From assembly GCA_021325675.1 (NCBI GenBank), contig JAJTCM010000001.1, forward strand, positions 62,001-126,000: a stretch of DNA of 64,000 nt, given 5' to 3'. Origin of the DNA: Crocinitomicaceae bacterium. GTDB lineage: Bacteria > Bacteroidota > Bacteroidia > Flavobacteriales_D > Crocinitomicaceae. The first letter of the stretch is position 1, and each line of letters opens with the position of its first letter. The translations under genes and the position numbers were made by a program. The notes below the pieces were generated by a model. The model did no database searches. It saw only the letters and a list, made by a program, of their open reading frames with translations, and was not told where the DNA came from. Shown here piece after piece: positions 43,753-50,163 of this stretch.

Positions 43753-45012
43753 ATGAAAGCTGAAATTATATCTATAGGAGACGAATTGCTCATCGGCCAG
43801 ACAATCAATACAAACGCTTCCTGGATCGGTTCCGAGCTGGCATTGATCGGTGTCAGGGTTTGCAGCGGACAAGTCGTCTCAGACACCCGTGAAGCCATTG
43901 TTGCCGCTTTCGACCTTGCTTTTGACAGAAGCGACCTTATTATAGTTACAGGCGGTCTTGGCCCCACAAAAGACGACATCACCAAGCATGTGCTTTGCGA
44001 TTATTTCAATACTACGCTGAAAATCAAAGAGGACGTATTAAAACGGATCGAAAGCTATTTTGCAGGACGCAAGCGCCCGATGCTCGACGTGAATATCCAG
44101 CAGGCCGCCCTGCCCGAAGCTTGCCAGGTGATCGATAATTTCCTGGGTACAGCTTCAGGAATGTGGTTCGAAAAAGACGGGAAAGTGCTCATCAGCCTGC
44201 CGGGTGTTCCTTATGAAATGAAGGGCATGATGCAAAATGTGCTCCTGGATAAGATCAAAGATTATTTTAAGGTAAAAGCCCTCTATCACAAAACGGTCAT
44301 GGCTACGGGAATCGGTGAATCCTTCCTCGCCGAAGAAATGAAAGACTGGGAAGAGCGGATCCTCGCAGATGGCTTTGGCCTTGCTTACCTGCCGTCGCCC
44401 GGGATTGTAAAATTAAGGCTTACCTCTTATAAGGGAGAAGAAGACAGCGAACGCATCCAGGCGTATTGCGAGGAAGTCAAAACCCGTTTGCCGTATCACG
44501 TTTTCGGGGAAGATGACATCAGCCTGGCGAAAGTAGTAGGCGACTTGCTGCTTCAAACGGGGGAAACGTTGACCACGGTAGAAAGCTGCACCGGCGGTGG
44601 AATTGCAAGTGAATTGGTGACTGCTCCCGGATCTTCCGGTTACCTCAAAGCCGGTTTGATAACATACACCGAAGAAATGAAAACGAAGCTCGCCGCTGTT
44701 CCCCCGGAAGTGATCGAAGAGTTCGGGGTTGTGTCCCAGGAAACCGCCGAAGCGATGGCCCGGGGCGGGAGGGAGCGCATCGAAACGGAATATTGCTTGT
44801 CGTGCACAGGCTTTGCCGGACCGGACGGTGGGGATGAGAAAAATCCCGTTGGTACGATCTGGATCGCTTTAGCCACACCCGAACAAGTGATTTCTAAAAA
44901 ACTAAATCTCGGCGATAACAGGGAAAGAAACATAAAAATGACTATTTTTGCAGCGTTGAATTTACTGCGCTTTACATTATTACAACGTAAGAATTTGTCG
45001 ACTGGTGGTTGA
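43753..45012 (+). CDS. cinA: CinA family nicotinamide-nucleotide amidohydrolase
   Basis: 419 residues with the two-domain CinA architecture. N-terminal molybdopterin-binding-like domain: AEIISIGDELLIGQTINTNASWI, VSDTREAIVAAFDLAFDRSDLIIVTGGLGPTKDD and LISLPGVPYEMKGMM. C-terminal PncC-like amidohydrolase: TTVESCTGGGIASELVTAPGSSGYLKAGLITYTEEMK and SCTGFAGPDGGDEKNPVGTIWIA. The enzyme deamidates nicotinamide mononucleotide for NAD recycling and, in full-length CinA, hydrolyses ADP-ribose; cytosolic. The name comes from competence induction in Gram-positives, which need not apply here. rpmB follows with its own promoter. Confidence 0.95.
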   Translation: MKAEIISIGDELLIGQTINTNASWIGSELALIGVRVCSGQVVSDTREAIVAAFDLAFDRSDLIIVTGGLGPTKDDITKHVLCDYFNTTLKIKEDVLKRIESYFAGRKRPMLDVNIQQAALPEACQVIDNFLGTASGMWFEKDGKVLISLPGVPYEMKGMMQNVLLDKIKDYFKVKALYHKTVMATGIGESFLAEEMKDWEERILADGFGLAYLPSPGIVKLRLTSYKGEEDSERIQAYCEEVKTRLPYHVFGEDDISLAKVVGDLLLQTGETLTTVESCTGGGIASELVTAPGSSGYLKAGLITYTEEMKTKLAAVPPEVIEEFGVVSQETAEAMARGGRERIETEYCLSCTGFAGPDGGDEKNPVGTIWIALATPEQVISKKLNLGDNRERNIKMTIFAALNLLRFTLLQRKNLSTGG

Positions 45013-45057
45013 TTAAACAAGGTTAATGCAGTTTTTTTAAAAAAGTTAAGAAAAGAC

Positions 45058-45089
45058 TTGCATAATTCAGTAAATCTTCTTTACTTTGC
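45058..45089 (+). promoter_or_regulatory. Promoter of the rpmB-rpmG-DUF4295 set
   Basis: TTG at 45058-45060 and TTACTTTGC at 45081-45089 (one mismatch to TAnnTTTG), 20-base gap. The leader to rpmB is about 33 bases. Confidence 0.5.
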
Positions 45090-45128
45090 ACCCGCTTTAA
45101 GAATAAGGTTTTTAAAAAATTATAGAAA

Positions 45129-45365
45129 ATGTCACGAGTTTGTCAAATTACAGGTAAGTCTGTCATGGTTGGGAACAACGTTTCTCACTCCAATAGAAAA
45201 ACAAAAAGAAAGTTTTATCCGAACTTGGTTACCAAGAAGTTCTACATCCCGGAAGAAGATTCATACATCACGTTGAAAATCTCAACTTCCGCTTTGAGAA
45301 CAATCAATAAAAACGGAATTTCAGCTTGCCTGAAAGAAGCTCGTGAAAAAGGATATTTAAAATAG
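45129..45365 (+). CDS. rpmB: 50S ribosomal protein L28 (bL28)
   Basis: 78 residues, normal length. Starts [27 protein letters not shown], the L28 signature, and continues [37 protein letters not shown]. Ribosomal large-subunit protein; basic. First of a three-gene set with L33 and DUF4295, conserved in Bacteroidota. The 73-base gap to rpmG holds two near-copies of TCATCACTCAT. Confidence 0.96.
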   Translation: MSRVCQITGKSVMVGNNVSHSNRKTKRKFYPNLVTKKFYIPEEDSYITLKISTSALRTINKNGISACLKEAREKGYLK

Positions 45366-45438
45366 AAATGTTGATTGATGATTTTGAATGTTAATGGCAT
45401 TCATCACTCATCTTCATCACTCATAATTATTAAAAGAG

Positions 45439-45627
45439 ATGGCAAAGAAAGCAAAAGGTAATAGAATCCAGGTGATTTTGGAATGTACTGAGCACAAAGA
45501 ATCAGGACAGGCTGGAACTTCCCGTTACATCACAACTAAGAATAGAAAGAATACTCCTGAGCGTATGGAGATCAAAAAATTCAATCCTATTCTGAAGAGA
45601 ATGACTGTTCATAAAGAAATTAAATAA
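45439..45627 (+). CDS. rpmG: 50S ribosomal protein L33 (bL33)
   Basis: 62 residues. [20 protein letters not shown] and [24 protein letters not shown] are diagnostic of bL33. Only one cysteine remains (ECTEH), so this is the zinc-independent (C-minus) form. Probably co-transcribed with rpmB and the DUF4295 gene. Confidence 0.95.
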   Translation: MAKKAKGNRIQVILECTEHKESGQAGTSRYITTKNRKNTPERMEIKKFNPILKRMTVHKEIK

Positions 45628-45654
45628 TAGCCACGGGCGTAAAATTTAGAAGAA

Positions 45655-45810
45655 ATGGCAAAGAAGGTAGTAGCATCCTTACAAAAAGGAGGAGGAAAAG
45701 AGCATACGAAAGTAATTAAAATGGTAAAGTCTGAGAAGTCAGGTGCTTACTCTTTTAAAGAAGAAATCGTTCACAATGACAAAGTGAAAGAATGGTTTGC
45801 TAAAAACTAA
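45655..45810 (+). CDS. DUF4295 small ribosome-associated protein
   Basis: 51 residues: begins MAKKVVASLQKGGGKEHTKV, then IKMVKSEKSGAYSFKEEIV and ends NDKVKEWFAKN. This matches DUF4295, a small basic family found after L28 and L33 in Bacteroidota. I recall it being seen as an extra, lineage-specific large-subunit protein (named bL38) in a Flavobacterium ribosome structure, which agrees with its place here; treat that as recollection. Starts 27 bases after rpmG stops and is followed by a terminator, closing the operon. Confidence 0.85.
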   Translation: MAKKVVASLQKGGGKEHTKVIKMVKSEKSGAYSFKEEIVHNDKVKEWFAKN

Positions 45811-45831
45811 GTGAAAAAATTTATATATTTG

Positions 45832-45866
45832 ACCCCGATCGTCTATGGCGCTTCGGGGTTTTTATT
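45832..45866 (+). terminator. Rho-independent terminator after the L28-L33-DUF4295 operon
   Basis: ACCCCGA (45832-45838) pairs with TCGGGGT (45853-45859), followed by TTTTATTTTTATT. A TATATTTG (45824-45831) sits directly in front of it. Confidence 0.7.
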
Positions 45867-45899
45867 TTTATTCTGTACCAGGATTCAAACAAAAACCAA

Positions 45900-45935
45900 T
45901 TAGCACATTAACGCATTAGCAAATTAGCATATTAA
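45900..45935 (+). repeat. ATTAGCAnATTA-type intergenic repeat (copy 2), abutting ftsY
   Basis: TTAGCACATTAACGCATTAG and the following CAAATTAGCATATTAA are a longer version of the repeat at 42891-42918. It ends one base before the ftsY start codon, so it forms the translation-initiation region. Confidence 0.65.
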
Positions 45936-45936
45936 A

Positions 45937-46884
45937 ATGGCATTTTTCGGATTATTTTCAAAAGAGAAAAAAGAAACATTAAATAAAGGACTGGAAAAAA
46001 CAAAGGACAGTTTTTTCTCCAAGCTGACGCGTTCCATCGTCGGTAAATCCAAAGTGGATGCCGAAGTACTTGATGAGCTCGAAGAAATCCTCATTACATC
46101 TGACGTTGGTGTTGACACGACCCTCAAAATCATTGAGCGCATCGAACAGCGTGTTGCCCGCGATAAAGTCATGAATACTTCCGAGCTGAACACCGTTCTT
46201 AAAGAAGAAATCATTGCGCTCCTGGCGGAAAACGACCAGGATGTTTTATCTGACAACTTTGAATTCAAAAACAAGCCCCACGTAATTATGGTAGTAGGCG
46301 TAAACGGTGTCGGTAAAACAACCACCATCGGGAAGCTCGCGAACCAGTTCAAAGCGCAGGGCCTCAAAGTGGTGTTGGGCGCTGCCGATACGTTTCGTGC
46401 TGCCGCTGTTGATCAGCTGATTATCTGGTCAGAGCGTGTAGGCGTACCAATCGTTCAGCAGGGAATGGGCGCCGATCCGGCTTCCGTAGCTTATGATACC
46501 CTGCAATCCGCTAAAGCTCAAAACGCCGATGTGGTGATTATTGACACTGCGGGCCGCCTGCACAATAAAATCAACCTCATGACTGAGCTGAGCAAAATCC
46601 GCCGCGTCATGGAAAAAGTAATTCCGGATGCACCGCACGAAGTTTTGCTCGTACTGGACGGCTCAACAGGCCAGAATGCCTACGAACAAGCCAAACAATT
46701 CTCCCTCGCAACACAAATCAACGCGCTTGCCATCACCAAGCTCGACGGAACAGCCAAAGGCGGCGTAGTAATCGGTATTTCCGACCAGATGCAGATTCCC
46801 GTCAAATACATTGGTGTCGGCGAAGGGATCAACGACCTGCAGTTTTTCGTCAAAGAAGAATTTGTGGACTCCCTTTTTAATTAA
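45937..46884 (+). CDS. ftsY: Signal recognition particle receptor FtsY
   Basis: 315 residues, a short FtsY with only a small acidic/basic N-terminal region before the NG domain. GTPase motifs: GVNGVGKTTTIGKLA (G1, Lys127), DTFRAAAVDQL (G2), DTAGRLHNKINLM (G3), TKLDGTAKGG (G4) and GVGEGINDLQFF. It docks ribosome-SRP complexes at the inner membrane for co-translational insertion. No clear -7 element close upstream; the start codon follows a repeat. Confidence 0.96.
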   Translation: MAFFGLFSKEKKETLNKGLEKTKDSFFSKLTRSIVGKSKVDAEVLDELEEILITSDVGVDTTLKIIERIEQRVARDKVMNTSELNTVLKEEIIALLAENDQDVLSDNFEFKNKPHVIMVVGVNGVGKTTTIGKLANQFKAQGLKVVLGAADTFRAAAVDQLIIWSERVGVPIVQQGMGADPASVAYDTLQSAKAQNADVVIIDTAGRLHNKINLMTELSKIRRVMEKVIPDAPHEVLLVLDGSTGQNAYEQAKQFSLATQINALAITKLDGTAKGGVVIGISDQMQIPVKYIGVGEGINDLQFFVKEEFVDSLFN

Positions 46885-46885
46885 A

Positions 46886-46977
46886 TCTGCGTAAGCAGAA
46901 AATCCCCGACCACCGAAGGTAACGCGTAGCTACCTCGAAAGCAGCCACGAAGTGAAGCTTCGAACCCACGCAGTGGG
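46886..46977. repeat. Cluster of GNA/GNRA-loop micro-hairpins after ftsY (copy 2)
   Basis: Successive small palindromes: TCTGC-GTAA-GCAGA (46886-46899), ACC-GAA-GGT (46912-46920), GC-GTA-GC (46924-46930) flanked by GGTA/TACC, CAC-GAA-GTG (46946-46954), and CCCAC-GCA-GTGGG (46965-46977). Three of the loops are GNA triloops identical in kind to those at 27787-27821. The first T-run after them (about 46987) could let the last stem help terminate ftsY. Confidence 0.6.
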
Positions 46978-47047
46978 AAATCCTTCAATTTTTTTTAATC
47001 CCCGGTTATTCTTCTTGCCAGCAGGGGCGGGCGTTTCGCGTTCTGGC

Positions 47048-47112
47048 TGACGAAGATCATAGAACTGTTTGATTCGGATCATCTTACGGTGAAAATTGTG
47101 ACTGTACATTTG
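47048..47112 (+). promoter_or_regulatory. Promoter with two Crp/Fnr-like boxes ahead of the 47136 gene
   Basis: Box 1 TGAC-GAAG-ATCA (47048-47059, centre 47053.5), box 2 TTGAT-TCGG-ATCAT (47069-47082, centre 47075.5) and -7 TACATTTG (47105-47112). Box 2 resembles the FNR consensus TTGAT-N4-ATCAA. Box centres are 22 bases apart, and box 2 lies 29.5 bases before the -7, near -42 from the likely start. No -33 TTG. Confidence 0.6.
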
Positions 47113-47135
47113 TCTCATACTTACAAAAACTAATA

Positions 47136-48068
47136 ATGATGAGAAAATTACACACACAATTATTGCAGAAGAAAGCGGTCATGGGAAAATTCTCCCTGCT
47201 TATGTTTGCCGCATTGCTAAGCTCGGGAAAGGCCAAGGCCCAGTGGAACGATGCGCCACCGTCTGGTAAAATCGCTGCTCCGTCCAATGTGAGGGCCTGC
47301 GGTTCGTACAAATTGCCTGCCCTGCCGGAAGGAAATTATTTTCTCTGTCCCGGCGGAAACGGCAGGGTACTGACTCCCGGGCATGTGATTACCGAAACAC
47401 AAACCCTGTATTATTACGATGAATCCATGCGTGAAAAAAGCTTTACGATAACCATAGATTCTATGCCCGCTATTAATTTTCACCTTCATGGAAGCCGTAA
47501 TTCACCGGGAACTGTCTGGCTGCAAGCTACGCCTGACGCCGGAAAAATATACTGGTACGATGTTCCCGAGAGAGGGGCAGCCCTGGGCACAGGCACGGGT
47601 TTTACAACGCCATTTATCGCACAAACAACCACATATTTCGCTCAAGCCGTCAACGGATCGTGTGTTTCTGAAAGAACACCGGTCCGGGCGATGGTTGCTC
47701 CTTTGGTTTCCGGACATCAACAAGGAAAAGGAAAAAAGGACGGACATATTTGCGCGCCAATCTGTAACAATCATGCAGCACGAAGCGTTATGAAAGAAGA
47801 AACTGCGTTGCATGTAAATGAAAGCTTACAATCGGATTTTAGCCTGGAGGCTTTTCCCAATCCCAATACGGGTGATTTTATGCTCATCGCTTCGCATGAA
47901 GGTGAATACAAAATTTTTGGTGAGCAGGGGAAGCTGATCAAAACAGTACAGATTACAAAAGAAAATGAATTAAAGATCCGGGTGGATGGGCTCAAAAGCG
48001 GCGTCTATTTCGTTGTGGGCAATATTCACAATCAAACCATCATAAATAAAGTGATGGTCATCCAATAA
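47136..48068 (+). CDS. Secreted T9SS type A sorting-domain protein
   Basis: 310 residues (ATG at 47136 or 47139). A long signal peptide: the charged start MMRKLHTQLLQKKAVMGKF precedes the core SLLMFAALLSSGKAKAQ. The mature part has a beta-rich region with a cysteine-rich stretch (GKKDGHICAPICNNH) and, in PDAGKIYWYDVPERGAALGTGTGFTTPFIAQTTTYFAQAVNG, the Ig-like module common in Bacteroidota surface proteins. The last 75 residues are a type A sorting domain (LEAFPNPNTGDFMLIA, YKIFGEQGKLIKTVQI, LKSGVYFVVG). Probable low-oxygen or stress-controlled surface protein, given the promoter boxes. A truncated copy of its transcription unit follows. Confidence 0.82.
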   Translation: MMRKLHTQLLQKKAVMGKFSLLMFAALLSSGKAKAQWNDAPPSGKIAAPSNVRACGSYKLPALPEGNYFLCPGGNGRVLTPGHVITETQTLYYYDESMREKSFTITIDSMPAINFHLHGSRNSPGTVWLQATPDAGKIYWYDVPERGAALGTGTGFTTPFIAQTTTYFAQAVNGSCVSERTPVRAMVAPLVSGHQQGKGKKDGHICAPICNNHAARSVMKEETALHVNESLQSDFSLEAFPNPNTGDFMLIASHEGEYKIFGEQGKLIKTVQITKENELKIRVDGLKSGVYFVVGNIHNQTIINKVMVIQ

Positions 48069-48104
48069 AACAACAAACTTCTATCGCTGAATGTTAGATC
48101 AGAG

Positions 48105-48132
48105 AACCTTGGTTTAGGCCAGGGTTTTTTTG
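48105..48132 (+). terminator. Rho-independent terminator of the 47136 gene
   Basis: AACCTTGG (48105-48112), loop TTTAGG, CCAGGGTT (48119-48126), then T6. Nearly the same as the terminator at 48553-48577. Confidence 0.75.
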
Positions 48133-48166
48133 TTTAACTATGTTGCTCCGCGGGTGTTTTCCTCTT

Positions 48167-48232
48167 ATGACGAAAGTCATCTGTTCCCTTGATTCGGGTC
48201 ATCATAGCCTGGCGATAAGGGGCGTAACTTTG
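48167..48232 (+). promoter_or_regulatory. Promoter with two Crp/Fnr-like boxes ahead of the 48263 gene
   Basis: Box 1 is a perfect ATGAC-GAAA-GTCAT (48167-48180, centre 48173.5), box 2 TTGAT-TCGG-GTCAT (48189-48202, centre 48195.5), -7 TAACTTTG (48225-48232). Spacings (22 and 29.5 bases) are identical to the 47136 promoter. Confidence 0.6.
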
Positions 48233-48262
48233 TATCAGGCAAATCAGAAAAACGAAGACAAA

Positions 48263-48481
48263 ATGAAAAATCTGCAAACACGTCTGCTGCAAAAAATAGC
48301 CCTTCCGGGAAAACTTTTCCTGCTTATTTTAGCTGTGTTGTTCAGTTCAGTAAAAATCAAGTCCCAGCGGGCTGATGCAAGGAGTGTGAAAGGTACATAT
48401 CATGCAGAGCTAAGTAAGCCTGCGCCGGTTTATGAGTCCTTGTCCGCAGATTTTCATGGAAAAGTATCAGGAATGCGTTAA
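48263..48481 (+). CDS. Short exported peptide, truncated paralog of the upstream T9SS protein
   Basis: 72 residues from ATG 48263 (a longer frame to 48140 runs through the promoter). The signal peptide MKNLQTRLLQKIALPGKLFL continues LILAVLFSSVKIKSQ, clearly related to that of the 47136 protein (RKLHTQLLQKKAVMGKFSLL). The short mature part, with ARSVK and VYESLSADF, aligns with AARSVMK and VNESLQSDF just before the sorting domain of that protein, so about 190 residues of the middle and the whole sorting domain are gone. Promoter and terminator are intact, so it may still be made, either as decayed gene product or as a small secreted peptide. Confidence 0.65.
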   Translation: MKNLQTRLLQKIALPGKLFLLILAVLFSSVKIKSQRADARSVKGTYHAELSKPAPVYESLSADFHGKVSGMR

Positions 48482-48552
48482 ACGATAAAAATAAAACTGC
48501 TCCCAAAAACAAATAAAAAACAAAACCTTATCACTGAAAGCTTAAATTACAA

Positions 48553-48577
48553 AACCCTGGTTTCGGCCGGGGTTTAT
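48553..48577 (+). terminator. Rho-independent terminator of the 48263 gene
   Basis: AACCCTGG (48553-48560), loop TTTCGG, CCGGGGTT (48567-48574), then TATTG. Short T-run, so weaker than its upstream twin. Confidence 0.6.
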
Positions 48578-48680
48578 TGTTTCTCACAGATTTATTCGCG
48601 GTTTCAATTCTCCTTAGATTATTCGGTTTTTAGACTGTTAGACTGCTTCAATTTGTTTGATAATCTAAATCCATCCAATT

Positions 48681-49535
48681 CTAACGAATAAGCTTAAGTA
48701 TCTCGCTCGCTTCCGCCACATCGTGCACCCGGATTACGGAAGCTTGCCGGAGCAGCGCAACTGTATTCAGTACCGTAGTCCCATTCAATGCATGCGCGGC
48801 GTCCGTACCGGATTTTTTGGAGATCATGGATTTGCGGGAAACACCCACCAAAAGCGGCTGGTTGAGGAAACGGAAATCTTCCAGGTGTTCTAGGATTTCG
48901 TAATTCTGTTCCAGTGTTTTTGCAAAGCCAAAGCCCGGGTCGAGAATGATATCATATACGCCGATTTCGTGCAGGCGGGCAAGCTTCTCAGAAAAAAAGT
49001 AGCACATTTCCTTGAAAAGCGAGCTGTATTCCGTTTTTTGCTGCATGTCCTGCGGTGTGCCGCGCATGTGCATCAGGATGTAAGGACAGCGCCATTTCCG
49101 GAGCGTTTCCAGCATGTCAGGATCAAGGTCAAAAGCGCCGATATCGTTGATGATGTGTGCACCGGCCTGCAACGCTTCGTCAGCCACCTTTCCGCGAAAA
49201 GTATCAACACTGATAAGCGCTTCAGGAAACTGGGCGTGAATTGCTTCAATTACAGGGATAACACGCTGTCTTTCTTCTTCTTCCGAAATGTTTTCCGCAC
49301 CCGGACGGGATGAATAGCCGCCAATGTCTAGAATGTCGGCGCCAGCCTTCATCTGTTTTTCACTTTCGGCCAAAACGTCTGATAACGAGCTGAATCGGCT
49401 TCCCGAATAAAAAGAATCCGGGGTGCAGTTGATGATGCCCATGATCCGGGGGCTGGAAAGGTCCAATAATTTTTCACCAACGCGGATTGTTCGCTTTGAA
49501 TAAAAATTTATATCTTCAACCCTTGATTTAAGCAT
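48681..49535 (-). CDS. folP: Dihydropteroate synthase
   Basis: 284 residues from ATG 49535; the in-frame extension to 50423 lies antisense to two plus-strand genes and has no similarity. Motifs: IMGIINCTPDSFYSGSRF (start of the TIM barrel), GADILDIGGYSSRPGAENISEEEERQRV, ISVDTFRGKVADEALQAGAHIINDI, ILDPGFGFAKT and the C-terminal VIRVHDVAEA. It joins p-aminobenzoate to the pterin pyrophosphate in folate synthesis and is the sulfonamide target; cytosolic. Divergent from the DUF1599 gene with only 12 bases between the start codons. Confidence 0.95.
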   Translation of the reverse strand: MLKSRVEDINFYSKRTIRVGEKLLDLSSPRIMGIINCTPDSFYSGSRFSSLSDVLAESEKQMKAGADILDIGGYSSRPGAENISEEEERQRVIPVIEAIHAQFPEALISVDTFRGKVADEALQAGAHIINDIGAFDLDPDMLETLRKWRCPYILMHMRGTPQDMQQKTEYSSLFKEMCYFFSEKLARLHEIGVYDIILDPGFGFAKTLEQNYEILEHLEDFRFLNQPLLVGVSRKSMISKKSGTDAAHALNGTTVLNTVALLRQASVIRVHDVAEASEILKLIR

Positions 49536-49547
49536 TTTTACCTGATA

Positions 49548-50093
49548 ATGACACAAACATCGCAACAATATTCCGAAGTTATTTCGTTTTGCCGTGAAAT
49601 TTTTCAAAAAAAGACCAAAGATTACGGGACAGCATGGCGTATTTTGAGGCCCAGCTCGCTCACCGACCAGATCTTTATCAAGGCGCAGCGCATCCGGACG
49701 ATCCAGGAAACAGGTCAGAATAAGGTAGGCGAAAACATCGAAGACGAATTTGTGGCGATTGTCAACTATTGCATCATGGCGATCATCCAGCTCAATGAAG
49801 CGGAGGGTTTGTCGATGGAGCTTTCGGAAAGCCAGGCAACCGGCTTGTATGATAAATTTGCAACCGAAGCTTACGAGCTGATGCAGAAAAAAAACCACGA
49901 TTACGGCGAAGCCTGGCGGGATATGCGCGTGAGCTCGCTGACAGACCTGATCCTGATGAAGATCCTCCGTGTAAAACAAATCGAGAACAATGCCGGAAAG
50001 ACGCTCATCAGCGAAGGAATTGACGCCAATTATTTCGATATGCTCAATTATTCGGTGTTCGCGCTGATCCACCTGAATGAAAAAGCCCAATAA
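49548..50093 (+). CDS. DUF1599 domain protein (tandem domain)
   Basis: 181 residues built of two copies of one helical domain: residues about 8-80 (CREIFQKKTKDYGTAWRILRPSSLTDQIFIKAQRIRTIQE) and about 98-178 (AYELMQKKNHDYGEAWRDMRVSSLTDLILMKILRVKQIEN). The repeated KDYG.AWR..R..SLTD pattern defines DUF1599, thought to be related to all-alpha NTP pyrophosphohydrolases; activity unproven. Position between folP and the DoxX-tpiA genes is conserved in Bacteroidota. Starts 12 bases from the divergent folP, so the promoters must overlap the coding starts. Confidence 0.9.
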   Translation: MTQTSQQYSEVISFCREIFQKKTKDYGTAWRILRPSSLTDQIFIKAQRIRTIQETGQNKVGENIEDEFVAIVNYCIMAIIQLNEAEGLSMELSESQATGLYDKFATEAYELMQKKNHDYGEAWRDMRVSSLTDLILMKILRVKQIENNAGKTLISEGIDANYFDMLNYSVFALIHLNEKAQ

Positions 50094-50127
50094 CAAAGTA
50101 TTAACACCCGAAAAAGAAATTAAGTTG

Positions 50128-50135
50128 TAATTTTG
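50128..50135 (+). promoter_or_regulatory. -7 element ahead of the DoxX-tpiA-prmA genes
   Basis: TAATTTTG, exact TAnnTTTG, 28 bases before the ATG at 50164. No well-placed -33. Confidence 0.5.
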
Positions 50136-50163
50136 TTTACGTTCTGACCAATAAAAATCTAAT

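Noticed and set aside
48140-48262. Longer N-terminus for the 72-residue peptide
   Set aside because: It would translate the double box and -7 element; the signal peptide begins at 48263 and matches its paralog there.
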